Positions 1-6,749 of a stretch of 8,431 bases of DNA are shown here, one piece after another; the first letter of the stretch is position 1; each line of letters starts with the position of its first letter. Below the pieces are notes generated by a model. That model was not told the DNA's origin and ran no database searches. It saw nothing but the letters and a program-made list of their open reading frames with translations. Both the position numbers and the translations under genes were made by a program. Where the stretch lies: the NCBI GenBank assembly GCA_001768155.1, contig MENC01000131.1:47347-55777 (forward strand), in the 5' to 3' direction. The stretch is from Bacteroidetes bacterium GWA2_30_7 (lineage in GTDB: Bacteria > Bacteroidota > Bacteroidia > Bacteroidales > GWF2-33-38).

Positions 1-1801
1 ATTTGATTTCGGGAACAATTTTGTTTTCATTTTTAAATACAAGTAAATTAAGACCAAAGTGTGTTCCAATCCAGATTCTGCCTTTTGTGTCTTCATATAT
101 ACTTCTAATATAGTCGCTTGAAATACTTAATGAATCTTTGGGATTATTTTTATAAGCTACAAATTTTTTAGTTTTTCTATCAAATAAATTTAAACCGCCT
201 CCCCATGTTCCAACCCAAAACCGGTTTTTGTTATCTTCATAAATAAAAAATATATCATCATTTGATAGGCTTTGATTGTCAGCAGGATTATGTTTATAAA
301 TTGTGAATTTGTCTGTTTTCCTGTCCAAAAAATTAAGTCCGCCACTTCCGCCCCATGTTCCAATACAAAAGCCTCCCGATTTATCTTCATAAATATATCT
401 TACTTTATTATAAGACAAGCTTTGAGGGTCGTTTTTGTCATTTTTATATGATATAAATTCGCCATCTTTTTCCATTTTATTTAGACCGTCAAAAGTGCCA
501 ATCCATATTACTCCCGATTTATCTTCGTATAAAGGTGTTATTTTATTTGATGAAATACTGTGAGGATTATTTGGATTATTTTTATAAGTAATAAATTCGT
601 TTGTTTTTGAATCATACTTATTTACACCTTCATCAGTTCCAATCCAAAGAAATCCATTTTTATCTTGTAAAATAGACCGAATTCGGTTACTTGATAAACT
701 TTTTGAATGTTCGAGATTATTATTAAATGCTTTGAATTTATTATTTTCATTTAGCAAGTTTATACCACCACCCCAAGTTCCAATCCAGATTCTGCCAACT
801 TTATCTTTGTAAATAGACAGAATTTCATTACGGGATAAACTTTGGTTATTGTTAAGCTGGTATTGATATGAAAAAAAATTATTGGTAGATTTATTCAGAA
901 TATTTAATCCAAAATCAGTGCCTATAAATAATTGATTTTTATTATCTTCAATAATTGAATAAACATTATTATTGGAAATACTTTGAGGATTTTCAGGAAC
1001 GTTCTTATACGAAAAGAATTTATTTGTTTTTTTATCAAATCTATTAAGTCCACCATTAAATGTTCCAATCCATAAATAGCCGTTTTTGTCTTCATATATA
1101 GCCCGAATAACATTAGATGAAATGCTATTAATATCTTTCGGGTTATTTTTAAAGATTGTTAATTTACCTGTTTTTTTATCGTATTTATTGAGACCATTGT
1201 TTGTACCTAACCATAAAAATTCATCTCTATCTTCATAGACTACATTTATAATGTTTTCGGATACGTTGATTGAATCTCCCAATATATTAAAGAATGTTAA
1301 AAATTTTCTATTTTTCTTATCATATTCAATTAATCCATTGGCAGTTCCAATCCAAAGATTGCCGGTTTTATCTTCAATAATTGAATTTATTGCATTGTTT
1401 GAAATACTTTCAGGATTGTTCGGGTCATTCTTGTAAATAGTAAATTTATCATTTAATTTATTATATTGAGCTAATCCTTCGTTAGTTCCAATCCAAATTG
1501 TGCCTTCTTTATCTTCAAATATTGCATTAATGAAATTATTACAAATACTTTCATTATCACGTGATATTTTTTGATAAACCCGAAACTCATAACCATTATA
1601 TTTATTGAGACCGTCTTCAGTTCCAATCCATAAAAAACCTTCTTTATCTTGTAAAATACATCTGCCGCAATTTTGAGATAAACCCTGTTCGAGGGATAAA
1701 CGTGAAAATTTAATATCTGATTGACAAAATGTTTCAGAAGAATATATTATGTATATTAATGATAAGAAAAAAATATATAATATTTTGATTTTTTTTATCA
1801 T
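1..1801 (-). CDS. Two-component-regulator beta-propeller sensor protein, N-terminal 600 residues (3' end outside window)
   Basis: The reading frame is open from an ATG at 1801 down to base 1 with no stop. Residues 1-27 look like a signal peptide: a Lys-rich start, a hydrophobic stretch at about 7-20, and cleavage probably after Cys26-Gln27. The Cys lacks a lipobox, so this is not a lipoprotein. Twelve propeller blades follow. Each carries an E-D-K-x-G-x-(L/I)-W-I-G-T-x-x-G-L-N-x-(Y/F) core, with its Trp or equivalent at residues 58, 103, 150, 197, 244, 292, 339, 386, 433, 479, 529 and 577, a period of 45-50. This is the Reg_prop repeat family. In known Bacteroidota proteins about fourteen blades form two periplasmic seven-bladed propellers that sense ligands, often glycans, ahead of a Y_Y_Y domain, a membrane helix and a histidine kinase or DNA-binding output. 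None of that C-terminal part is visible, so the output type and ligand are unknown. Blade 10 deviates: Cys replaces the core Trp, and Ser-Gly is inserted after WGG. The start lies 25 nt after the Bro-N ORF on the same strand. Confidence 0.9.
   Translation of the reverse strand, partial: MIKKIKILYIFFLSLIYIIYSSETFCQSDIKFSRLSLEQGLSQNCGRCILQDKEGFLWIGTEDGLNKYNGYEFRVYQKISRDNESICNNFINAIFEDKEGTIWIGTNEGLAQYNKLNDKFTIYKNDPNNPESISNNAINSIIEDKTGNLWIGTANGLIEYDKKNRKFLTFFNILGDSINVSENIINVVYEDRDEFLWLGTNNGLNKYDKKTGKLTIFKNNPKDINSISSNVIRAIYEDKNGYLWIGTFNGGLNRFDKKTNKFFSYKNVPENPQSISNNNVYSIIEDNKNQLFIGTDFGLNILNKSTNNFFSYQYQLNNNQSLSRNEILSIYKDKVGRIWIGTWGGGINLLNENNKFKAFNNNLEHSKSLSSNRIRSILQDKNGFLWIGTDEGVNKYDSKTNEFITYKNNPNNPHSISSNKITPLYEDKSGVIWIGTFDGLNKMEKDGEFISYKNDKNDPQSLSYNKVRYIYEDKSGGFCIGTWGGSGGLNFLDRKTDKFTIYKHNPADNQSLSNDDIFFIYEDNKNRFWVGTWGGGLNLFDRKTKKFVAYKNNPKDSLSISSDYIRSIYEDTKGRIWIGTHFGLNLLVFKNENKIVPEIK
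32..1663 (-). repeat. Twelve tandem degenerate ~141-nt units encoding propeller blades
   Basis: These coding repeats span roughly residues 47-590 of the propeller gene. On the plus strand the recurrent sign is CCAATCCA(G/A/T)A or similar, the complement of the W-I-G-T codons. Units differ at many bases but keep a period of 45-50 codons. They are protein-level blade repeats, not a mobile or regulatory DNA repeat. Confidence 0.85.
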
Positions 1802-1826
1802 TAAATATAATTCGTTTTGATAAGGT

Positions 1827-2129
1827 TTAAAATTGCATTAGTTTGAATGGCTCTGCTTTAGGTGAAGGGATTGACTGAATTATGCGTAAAAGTCCTTTAG
1901 AGTTTGCACAACTCATCTTTTGTTTGCCACCCAAAGTTTCTACCAAAAGGGTAGGTACAATTTGTACCCACCCTTTAGATAGTTCTAAATCTCGTAATCT
2001 CATTCTCTTAATATATTGTTTTGGGTCTTTACTGTCTGTTAAAACTGAAACAACATAATACCATTTGTTCTCTTTTTCATTCCATACCGAACGAATTTGC
2101 TTACTTTCAAAGAGTTTTATATTGCTCAT
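1827..2129 (-). CDS. Short Bro-N domain protein, apparently truncated (possible decaying remnant)
   Basis: This 100-residue ORF starts with IKLFESKQIRSVW (residues 4-16) and ends with LLRIIQSIPSPKAEPFKL (residues 80-97) followed by M-Q-F and a stop. These are signatures of the BRO family N-terminal (Bro-N) domain found in solitary bacterial proteins and phage-type antirepressor or DinD-like proteins. From memory of the family, the full proteins continue after AEPFK with a WLAQVG-type segment and roughly 100 or more further residues; here the frame stops at once and the propeller gene begins 25 nt later. The KWYYVVSVLTDS stretch (residues 22-33) is also about four residues shorter than the usual KWY-x-x-VVDVVAVLTDS. 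A hand count gives 85 G+C of 240 bases (35%) at 1861-2100 against 27 of 120 (23%) at 2341-2460 in the neighbouring gene, consistent with acquired DNA. The domain is implicated in DNA binding, but whether this short form works is unknown. It is either a pseudogene remnant or a minimal Bro-N protein. Confidence 0.7.
   Translation of the reverse strand: MSNIKLFESKQIRSVWNEKENKWYYVVSVLTDSKDPKQYIKRMRLRDLELSKGWVQIVPTLLVETLGGKQKMSCANSKGLLRIIQSIPSPKAEPFKLMQF
1946..1976. repeat. 31-nt near-perfect palindrome inside the Bro-N ORF
   Basis: Arms 1946-1960 and 1962-1976 are complementary at 14 of 15 positions (mismatch A1953/C1969) around a single central T at 1961. The inner arms read GGTACAA and TTGTACC. 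On the minus (coding) strand it covers the codons for K-G-W-V-Q-I-V-P-T-L. Transcribed in that direction it would fold into a strong hairpin whose 3' side runs into a TTTT, a weak terminator-like arrangement. It may be a by-product of the conserved peptide it encodes, or a binding site or attenuator. Confidence 0.7.
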
Positions 2130-2134
2130 AAAAT

Positions 2135-2155
2135 ATTTGTATTTCTACAAATTTA
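2135..2155 (-). promoter_or_regulatory. Inverted repeat overlapping a -7-like box ahead of the Bro-N ORF
   Basis: ATTTGTA at 2135-2141 and TACAAAT at 2146-2152 form a perfect 7-bp inverted repeat with a 4-nt spacer, ending 5 nt before the Bro-N start codon. Read on the minus strand, 2155-2148 is TAAATTTG, which fits the Bacteroidota -7 consensus TAnnTTTG. No TTTG was found at the expected -33 distance, so promoter activity is doubtful. If it is a promoter, the repeat would cover the -7 box and start site, the usual place for a repressor operator. Confidence 0.35.
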
Positions 2156-2180
2156 ATTATTTTTTGTTTTTAAAATATTT

Positions 2181-3353
2181 TTAAATGATTTTATGAGCCT
2201 TCCTCCTCTTAATTTCTTTTGTAACTAGTTGTAACTCTCTTCCTTGTTGTCCTTTTATTGAAGTATTTTCTTCGGCTCTTCTCAACAAATAAGGAATTAC
2301 TTCATTTACTGGACCATAAGGAATGTATTTTGCAACATTATAACCTTGTGATGCTAAATTAAAACTTATATTATCGCTCATTCCATATAATTGTGAAAAA
2401 AATATCTTATTATTATTTGGAGCGATATTATTATCAGCCATTAAATTAACTAATTTCATACAACTTTCTTCGTTGTGAGTTCCACAAAATAAATTAATTA
2501 TATTCAAATTTTTAACGCAAATTTCAACTGCATTATTAAATGAAATATCAGTTTCATTTTTTGAAGAACATATTGGAGAGGGATAGCAATATTTATTTGC
2601 TCTTTCACGCTCTCTTTCCATGTACGCACCTCTAACTAGTTTAATTCCTAAATGAAATTTATCAGTAATTGCTTTTTCTATTAATTTATTAAGATATTCC
2701 AATCTATCATGTCGATACATTTGTAATGTGTTGAAAACTACAACTTTTTCTTTATTATACTTTTTCATCATTTCTAAAACTACACTATCAACAGCAGATT
2801 GAAACGAGAAATCTTCAGCATCAATTAATAGCCTGACATTCAATTGACAAGCAGTATTGCAAAGTTGCTCAACCTTATTTACAAAATTTTGGAATTGTTG
2901 ATTTATTTCAGTACTAATTTTGCCATCGGATATTGCTTCTAAACATTCTATTGAAGCAAAAGCACTTGGTTTGAAAACTGCAAAAGAAATATTTTCATTT
3001 TTTGAGCTAAGTTCAATTGTTTTAAGCGTTTCCTTAAACGTTTCATCAATTTCGGAAATTTTACTCTTTGCCTCAATTGAATAATCTAAAATTGACTTAA
3101 CATTATATTCGGCTAATTTTTTAACAATAAATTCACATTCAGATATTGATTCACCTCCGCAAAATTGCCTGAAAATAAGCGGTTTAATAAACCATTTTAT
3201 TGGAACATTAAGTAATAAAAAAAATTTAATAATTTTTCTTCCAACTATGCTAATATATCCACTTAATAAATATTTAAATATAAAATATGACCTAGATAAA
3301 TCATTAGAAGATTTATATTTAAACGCAATCTCTGTATTTTCAAATAAAAACAT
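2181..3353 (-). CDS. Proline dehydrogenase (monofunctional PRODH, FAD-dependent)
   Basis: The enzyme oxidises L-proline to delta-1-pyrroline-5-carboxylate, passing electrons through FAD to the quinone pool at the inner membrane. The 390-residue length fits the monofunctional Bacteroidota type; there is no P5C dehydrogenase domain as in bifunctional PutA. Active-site motifs are all present: FAVFKPSA (Lys128), LIDAED (Asp178), KLVRGAYMERER (238-249, Tyr244), GTHNEES (291-297), SQLYGMSDN (320-328), and KYIPYGPVNEVIPYLLRRAEEN with Tyr343 and the proline-carboxylate-binding pair Arg358-Arg359. The 15-residue step from Tyr343 to Arg358 matches that from Tyr540 to Arg555 in E. coli PutA. The ATG at 3353 is the only sensible start and has no Shine-Dalgarno sequence, which is normal here. 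The gene is divergent from aroA; the Bro-N ORF follows 51 nt downstream on the same strand. Monofunctional forms are named variously (putA, putB, fadM), so no symbol is given. Confidence 0.95.
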   Translation of the reverse strand: MFLFENTEIAFKYKSSNDLSRSYFIFKYLLSGYISIVGRKIIKFFLLLNVPIKWFIKPLIFRQFCGGESISECEFIVKKLAEYNVKSILDYSIEAKSKISEIDETFKETLKTIELSSKNENISFAVFKPSAFASIECLEAISDGKISTEINQQFQNFVNKVEQLCNTACQLNVRLLIDAEDFSFQSAVDSVVLEMMKKYNKEKVVVFNTLQMYRHDRLEYLNKLIEKAITDKFHLGIKLVRGAYMERERERANKYCYPSPICSSKNETDISFNNAVEICVKNLNIINLFCGTHNEESCMKLVNLMADNNIAPNNNKIFFSQLYGMSDNISFNLASQGYNVAKYIPYGPVNEVIPYLLRRAEENTSIKGQQGRELQLVTKEIKRRKAHKII

Positions 3354-3428
3354 TTCATTATTTTTAATGCAAATAAATAAAATTTATACATTTGTCTGTG
3401 TATAAAGCTTTAAAACTTTTAAAATTTT
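3354..3428. promoter_or_regulatory. Divergent intergenic region between proline dehydrogenase and aroA
   Basis: These 75 bases must hold the 5' signals of both divergent genes. I see a TTTG at 3391-3394 (plus strand) but no good TAnnTTTG partner before aroA, and no clean pair in the other direction. A 10-bp palindrome, TAAAGCTTTA, lies at 3403-3412. The placement is inferred from gene layout rather than from strong motifs. Confidence 0.4.
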
Positions 3429-4664
3429 ATGATGTACGATATTAATAAGGAAAATAAAATTATTAAGGGTGAATTAGTTCTGCCTTCATCTAAAAGTATT
3501 AGTAATAGATTGTTAATTATAAGAGCTTTAGCAAAAAGAAACTTTGAAATTTACAATTTATCATATAGCGACGATACTAAAAATTTATTAGACATTCTTA
3601 AATCAGATTCTAATATTTTTGATGTTGGAAACGCAGGAACAACAATGCGTTTTCTTACATCATATCTTGCAAATAAGCCTGGTGAGTGGATAATTACAGG
3701 TTCGGAAAGAATGAAAAATCGACCAATCGGAATATTGGTAAATGCAATAAAAGAATTAGGAGTTAAAATAGAATATCTTGAAAAAGAAGGATTTCCACCG
3801 ATTAAAATTCATGGAACAAAATTAGAAGGTGGTAATATTGAAATATCCGGAAGTATTAGTAGTCAATTTATTAGTTCATTATTATTAATTGCACCAACAT
3901 TACCAAAAGGATTAAACATTAAATTAAAAAGCAGGATTGTTTCAAAACCTTATATCGACATGACTCTTAATTTAATGAAAAAGTTTGGCATTAAATCGAG
4001 ATGGGAACAAAATCATATAATTATTGAAAAACAAAGTTATAGAGTTAAAGATTTTACTGTTGAAGCAGATTGGAGTTCGGCATCGTATTGGTACGAAATG
4101 GCAACTCTGGCAGATTGGGCTGATATTAAACTTTATGGGCTTAAAAAAAACAGTATTCAAGGAGATTCAATAATTGCAAAGTTGTTTGAAAAATTAGGCA
4201 TAAAAACAACATTCATTCAGGGAGGTGCAAGAATCCGAAAAATTTCAAACCCTAAGATTAAAATTTTTGAATACGATTTTACTGATATTCCAGATTTGGC
4301 TCAAACACTGGCTGTAACTCTATCAATGTTAAATATTCCATTTTCGTTATGTGGTTTAGACACATTATTAATAAAAGAAACTAACAGAATAGTAGCTTTA
4401 AAAAATGAACTGTTAAAAACTGGAAATAATCTTGCAATTACTCACGATACAATTTCACGATTTGGAAATAGTAATTTCTCGAAAAATCCAACCACTACAT
4501 TATGTTTTAAGACATATAATGACCATAGAATGGTACTTGCTTTAACTCCAATTGCAGTTTTATATAGAATTTTAATAGAAAACCCGGATGTTGTAAGCAA
4601 GTCTTATACAGGATATTGGGAAGACATTCAGAAGCTTGGATTTAATGTTAACAGTTCGGAGTAA
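3429..4664 (+). CDS. aroA: 3-phosphoshikimate 1-carboxyvinyltransferase (EPSP synthase)
   Basis: The enzyme transfers the enolpyruvyl group of phosphoenolpyruvate to shikimate-3-phosphate, the sixth step of the shikimate pathway to chorismate and aromatic amino acids, in the cytoplasm. Family motifs appear in order: PSSKSISNR (19-27, catalytic Lys22), GNAGTTMRFL (67-76), ERMKNRPIG (93-101), SGSISSQF (140-147), DIPD (286-289), KETNR (316-320), TYNDHRM (362-368) and a C-terminal Lys391 in a KSYTGYWEDI block. Asp289 and Glu317 are 28 residues apart, the same spacing as catalytic Asp313 and Glu341 in E. coli. Phe75 sits where E. coli has Pro101. At 411 residues it is slightly shorter than E. coli AroA (427) but appears complete. 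Two adjacent ATGs (3429 and 3432) could both start it; the first is used. No terminator follows, and the next gene has its own promoter-like pair starting 8 nt after the stop. Confidence 0.96.
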   Translation: MMYDINKENKIIKGELVLPSSKSISNRLLIIRALAKRNFEIYNLSYSDDTKNLLDILKSDSNIFDVGNAGTTMRFLTSYLANKPGEWIITGSERMKNRPIGILVNAIKELGVKIEYLEKEGFPPIKIHGTKLEGGNIEISGSISSQFISSLLLIAPTLPKGLNIKLKSRIVSKPYIDMTLNLMKKFGIKSRWEQNHIIIEKQSYRVKDFTVEADWSSASYWYEMATLADWADIKLYGLKKNSIQGDSIIAKLFEKLGIKTTFIQGGARIRKISNPKIKIFEYDFTDIPDLAQTLAVTLSMLNIPFSLCGLDTLLIKETNRIVALKNELLKTGNNLAITHDTISRFGNSNFSKNPTTTLCFKTYNDHRMVLALTPIAVLYRILIENPDVVSKSYTGYWEDIQKLGFNVNSSE

Positions 4665-4671
4665 AAAATTA

Positions 4672-4704
4672 TTTGTCATTATTATTATTTTTTCAATATT
4701 TTTG
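4672..4704 (+). promoter_or_regulatory. Bacteroidota-type promoter for the first lipoprotein gene
   Basis: TTTG at 4672-4675 (-33 element) is followed after 21 nt by TATTTTTG at 4697-4704, an exact match to the -7 consensus TAnnTTTG. The start codon lies 30 nt further on, giving a leader of about 25 nt. In such A+T-rich DNA chance matches occur, but both element quality and spacing are good. Confidence 0.55.
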
Positions 4705-4734
4705 CAATCAATAAATTAAATAAATTAATAAATT

Positions 4735-5580
4735 ATGAAAAAACTATTTGGAATAATAGCATTGTTAAGTATAGTGTTATCTTTAACTTACACAGGTTGC
4801 CGTAAAGGCGAAGAAGACCCATTTTTATCATTAAGAAGCAGAGATAAAAGAATAATTGGAACATGGACTCTAAAAAGTAGTTCCGAAGTAATAACTACTA
4901 ATACAACTGAAACAGACTATAATAATAAAAATTCAGAAAAAACTACAGAAGCCGAATCTAAATCAGAATCAATGACTTTTGATGGAACTGTTTTTACAAA
5001 TGATGAAACAAAAACGATAACAACAACTACTTTAACTACCGAGCCATCATTAAATGCTCAAACAGGAAAATACTCTTATAATACAACTACAGCAGTTGTT
5101 GTTGTGAGTACAAACATAATTAATAAAAAAACATATTCAGTAGAATTAGAAATAAGCGAAGACCATACATACAAAGCAACTATTGCTGAAACAATAACCT
5201 CTTTTCATTATTCAGGAAAACAAAATGTAGGAGGAATAGATTATCCGTACACTACAATAGATACAACATACTCTCCGGCAGATGTTCGTACTTGGATTGA
5301 TGAAGGAGATTGGTATTGGGAAGATGCAAAAGACAAAAAAATTATGATTGTTGCAGGTAATGTAATGAATGGTAAACTTAAAAGATTATCTAATAAAGAA
5401 GTTATTCTTGAAGATATTACAGAAGAATCAGATGATAAAACTGAAAACTTTACAGTAGGAGGAATTTTTACATATAATAATCCAACTAATCAAGATAGCA
5501 TTACAACTGGTGTTAAAACAAATCATGTAGTTAAATCTATTTCAAGAAATTACACAGCTACTTGGGAAGCTAAAAAGTAG
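4735..5580 (+). CDS. Putative lipoprotein with lipocalin-like N-terminal motif
   Basis: The 281-residue product starts with a lipoprotein signal peptide: MKK, a hydrophobic core at about 4-17, then T-Y-T-G-Cys22. The residues after the Cys, R-K-G-E-E-D, resemble the Lys-plus-acidic lipoprotein export signal that places Bacteroidota lipoproteins on the cell surface. Next come DPFLSLRSR and KRIIGTWTLKS (28-48); this SLRSR...GxW pattern is common in Bacteroidota lipoproteins with a lipocalin-like beta-barrel, which may bind a small hydrophobic ligand. Residues 52-125 are very rich in Thr, Ser and Glu. The end looks like beta-strands (DWYWEDAKDKKIMIV at 192-206, LSNKEVILEDI at 218-228). No catalytic motif is seen and the function is unknown. 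It is transcribed alone: a promoter-like pair precedes it and a strong terminator follows 24 nt after the stop. Confidence 0.85.
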   Translation: MKKLFGIIALLSIVLSLTYTGCRKGEEDPFLSLRSRDKRIIGTWTLKSSSEVITTNTTETDYNNKNSEKTTEAESKSESMTFDGTVFTNDETKTITTTTLTTEPSLNAQTGKYSYNTTTAVVVVSTNIINKKTYSVELEISEDHTYKATIAETITSFHYSGKQNVGGIDYPYTTIDTTYSPADVRTWIDEGDWYWEDAKDKKIMIVAGNVMNGKLKRLSNKEVILEDITEESDDKTENFTVGGIFTYNNPTNQDSITTGVKTNHVVKSISRNYTATWEAKK

Positions 5581-5604
5581 TAATTAGATATTTTTTATTA
5601 TATA

Positions 5605-5634
5605 GGGTAATCAAAAAATGGTTACCCTTTTTTT
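5605..5634 (+). terminator. Rho-independent terminator after the first lipoprotein gene
   Basis: An 8-bp stem (GGGTAATC at 5605-5612 with GGTTACCC at 5620-5627, one G-U pair) encloses a 7-nt A-rich loop and is followed by seven Ts (5628-5634). There is no comparable T run on the other strand, so it acts in the plus direction. Confidence 0.9.
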
Positions 5635-5682
5635 GTGCTGAATTTTACCTTTTTGGAAAAAACCAAACTACAAAAAAAATAA

Positions 5683-5716
5683 ATTGATATGTTTTAAAAT
5701 ATATTTTTTATATTTG
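5683..5716 (+). promoter_or_regulatory. Bacteroidota-type promoter for the second lipoprotein gene
   Basis: ATTG at 5683-5686 (a near -33 TTTG) is followed after 22 nt by TATATTTG at 5709-5716, an exact TAnnTTTG. The start codon is 39 nt downstream. It lies just after the preceding terminator, so the gene needs its own promoter. Confidence 0.5.
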
Positions 5717-5755
5717 TTATTATATATTATTATTTAAAAACTTAAAATTAATTGT

Positions 5756-6625
5756 ATGAAAAAAATTGTAACTCTTTTAACAACAATCCTGATTATTGGA
5801 TTTTTATTCAATTCGTGTAAAAAAAAGACAGAAGAAGAACCTGAACCAGAACCTGTAAAGCCAACTCAGGACTTAACAACTCAAAAAAATGCGTCTGCTG
5901 ATGCAATGGAAACCGAAGCTTATTCAAACGATGTCTATTCAAATGTTTTTTCTGGCGAATCTGAATCAAGCAATAAAGGAACCTTAGTTTGTGCAACAGT
6001 TACACTTGTACCCGGAGCATTAAATCCAACTTATCCTAAAATATTAACAATTGATTTTGGCACAACTCCATGCACAGGTACCGATGGTAAAGCAAGAAGC
6101 GGGAAAATTATTGCAACTTTATCTGATAAAATCAGAAATATGGGAGCAACAATTGACATTAGTCTTGAAAACTATAAAGTTGATACTGTTGCAATTTCAG
6201 GAACGTTTAAATTAACAAATGATTCTGGTTCTACCGGTTCACTAACATTTACATACACAGTTACAAATATGGTTCTTACAGTTCCTTCTGGAACTATTTC
6301 AAATAATTCGACAAAAACATTTTCTTGGACACAAGGTGAATCAACTCCACTAAATGTTAATGACGATGTTTATAGCGTAACTGGTTCAAATACATTTGTT
6401 AATCTTGATGGCAAAACATATAAACTTGATATTTTAACTTCATTAGATTTTAAAGTTTCGTGTGCCGAACTTGTTAAAGGTACAGCAAAACTTACTATTC
6501 CTGATTTACCAATTGTTACTCTTGATTTCGGAAATGGCGATTGCGATGGTGTTGGCACATTATCTACCGACCTTGTTGTTTTAGGGCAAACTTACACATA
6601 TACCGAAACTTTTCCATTACCCTAA
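5756..6625 (+). CDS. Putative lipoprotein of unknown function with internal Cys-x26-Cys duplication
   Basis: The 289-residue product has a lipoprotein signal peptide (hydrophobic core about 4-18, then L-F-N-S-Cys21), followed by KKKTEEEPEPEP, a Lys/acidic stretch like a surface-export signal and then a flexible Pro-Glu linker. The mature part is beta-rich with many Thr, Ser and Gly. Two segments match: Cys79...ILTIDFGTTPC106 and Cys236...IVTLDFGNGDC263. In both the cysteines are 27 residues apart and DFG begins 21 residues after the first Cys, so the domain is probably an internal duplication or a pseudo-symmetric beta-sandwich. Each pair could form a disulfide, or the two halves could be cross-linked. 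From memory, similar lipoproteins with TIDFG...C...DG(K/R)xRxGKI (here 98-118) occur widely in Bacteroidota as hypothetical proteins. The gene stands alone between a promoter-like pair and a terminator. No enzymatic motif is seen. Confidence 0.85.
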   Translation: MKKIVTLLTTILIIGFLFNSCKKKTEEEPEPEPVKPTQDLTTQKNASADAMETEAYSNDVYSNVFSGESESSNKGTLVCATVTLVPGALNPTYPKILTIDFGTTPCTGTDGKARSGKIIATLSDKIRNMGATIDISLENYKVDTVAISGTFKLTNDSGSTGSLTFTYTVTNMVLTVPSGTISNNSTKTFSWTQGESTPLNVNDDVYSVTGSNTFVNLDGKTYKLDILTSLDFKVSCAELVKGTAKLTIPDLPIVTLDFGNGDCDGVGTLSTDLVVLGQTYTYTETFPLP

Positions 6626-6645
6626 GTAATTTCAAAATTATTATT

Positions 6646-6679
6646 AAAAGGATAACTCAATAAAGTTATCCTTTTTTTT
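6646..6679 (+). terminator. Rho-independent terminator after the second lipoprotein gene
   Basis: A perfect 8-bp stem (AGGATAAC at 6649-6656 with GTTATCCT at 6665-6672) encloses an 8-nt loop. It is flanked by AAA at 6646-6648 and continues into a run of Ts to 6679. It starts 21 nt after the stop codon and separates this gene from exbB. Confidence 0.9.
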
Positions 6680-6749
6680 ATTCAAAATACTCGCTCACAA
6701 ATGAAATGTAATAATAATAATAAATATTCGTTCTCATATAGAACTTTCA

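Noticed and set aside
190..1436. Short ORFs of 61-66 residues within the propeller region
   Set aside because: They lie in other frames or strands of the continuous 600-codon propeller frame, and their repeat-like peptides are out-of-frame readings of the blades.
32..1663. Periodic ~141-nt repeats as a possible CRISPR or satellite array
   Set aside because: The units are degenerate, lack unique spacers and translate in frame into propeller blades.
2135..2152. Inverted repeat as a terminator of the proline dehydrogenase gene
   Set aside because: The stem is only 7 bp, rich in A-T pairs and followed by just a short ATTTT, much weaker than the two real terminators in the window.
3403..3412. 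10-bp palindrome TAAAGCTTTA between proline dehydrogenase and aroA
   Set aside because: It is short and made mostly of A and T, so chance is likely; it is not extended by further pairing.
3627..3656. Phe at the position of E. coli AroA Pro101 as a sign of an unusual or herbicide-insensitive enzyme
   Set aside because: The flanking GNAGTTMR block is intact, and such variation between distant lineages cannot be interpreted without biochemical data.
6709..6723. (TAA)5 trinucleotide run before exbB
   Set aside because: Five units in very A+T-rich non-coding DNA is unremarkable, and it lies outside the likely promoter.
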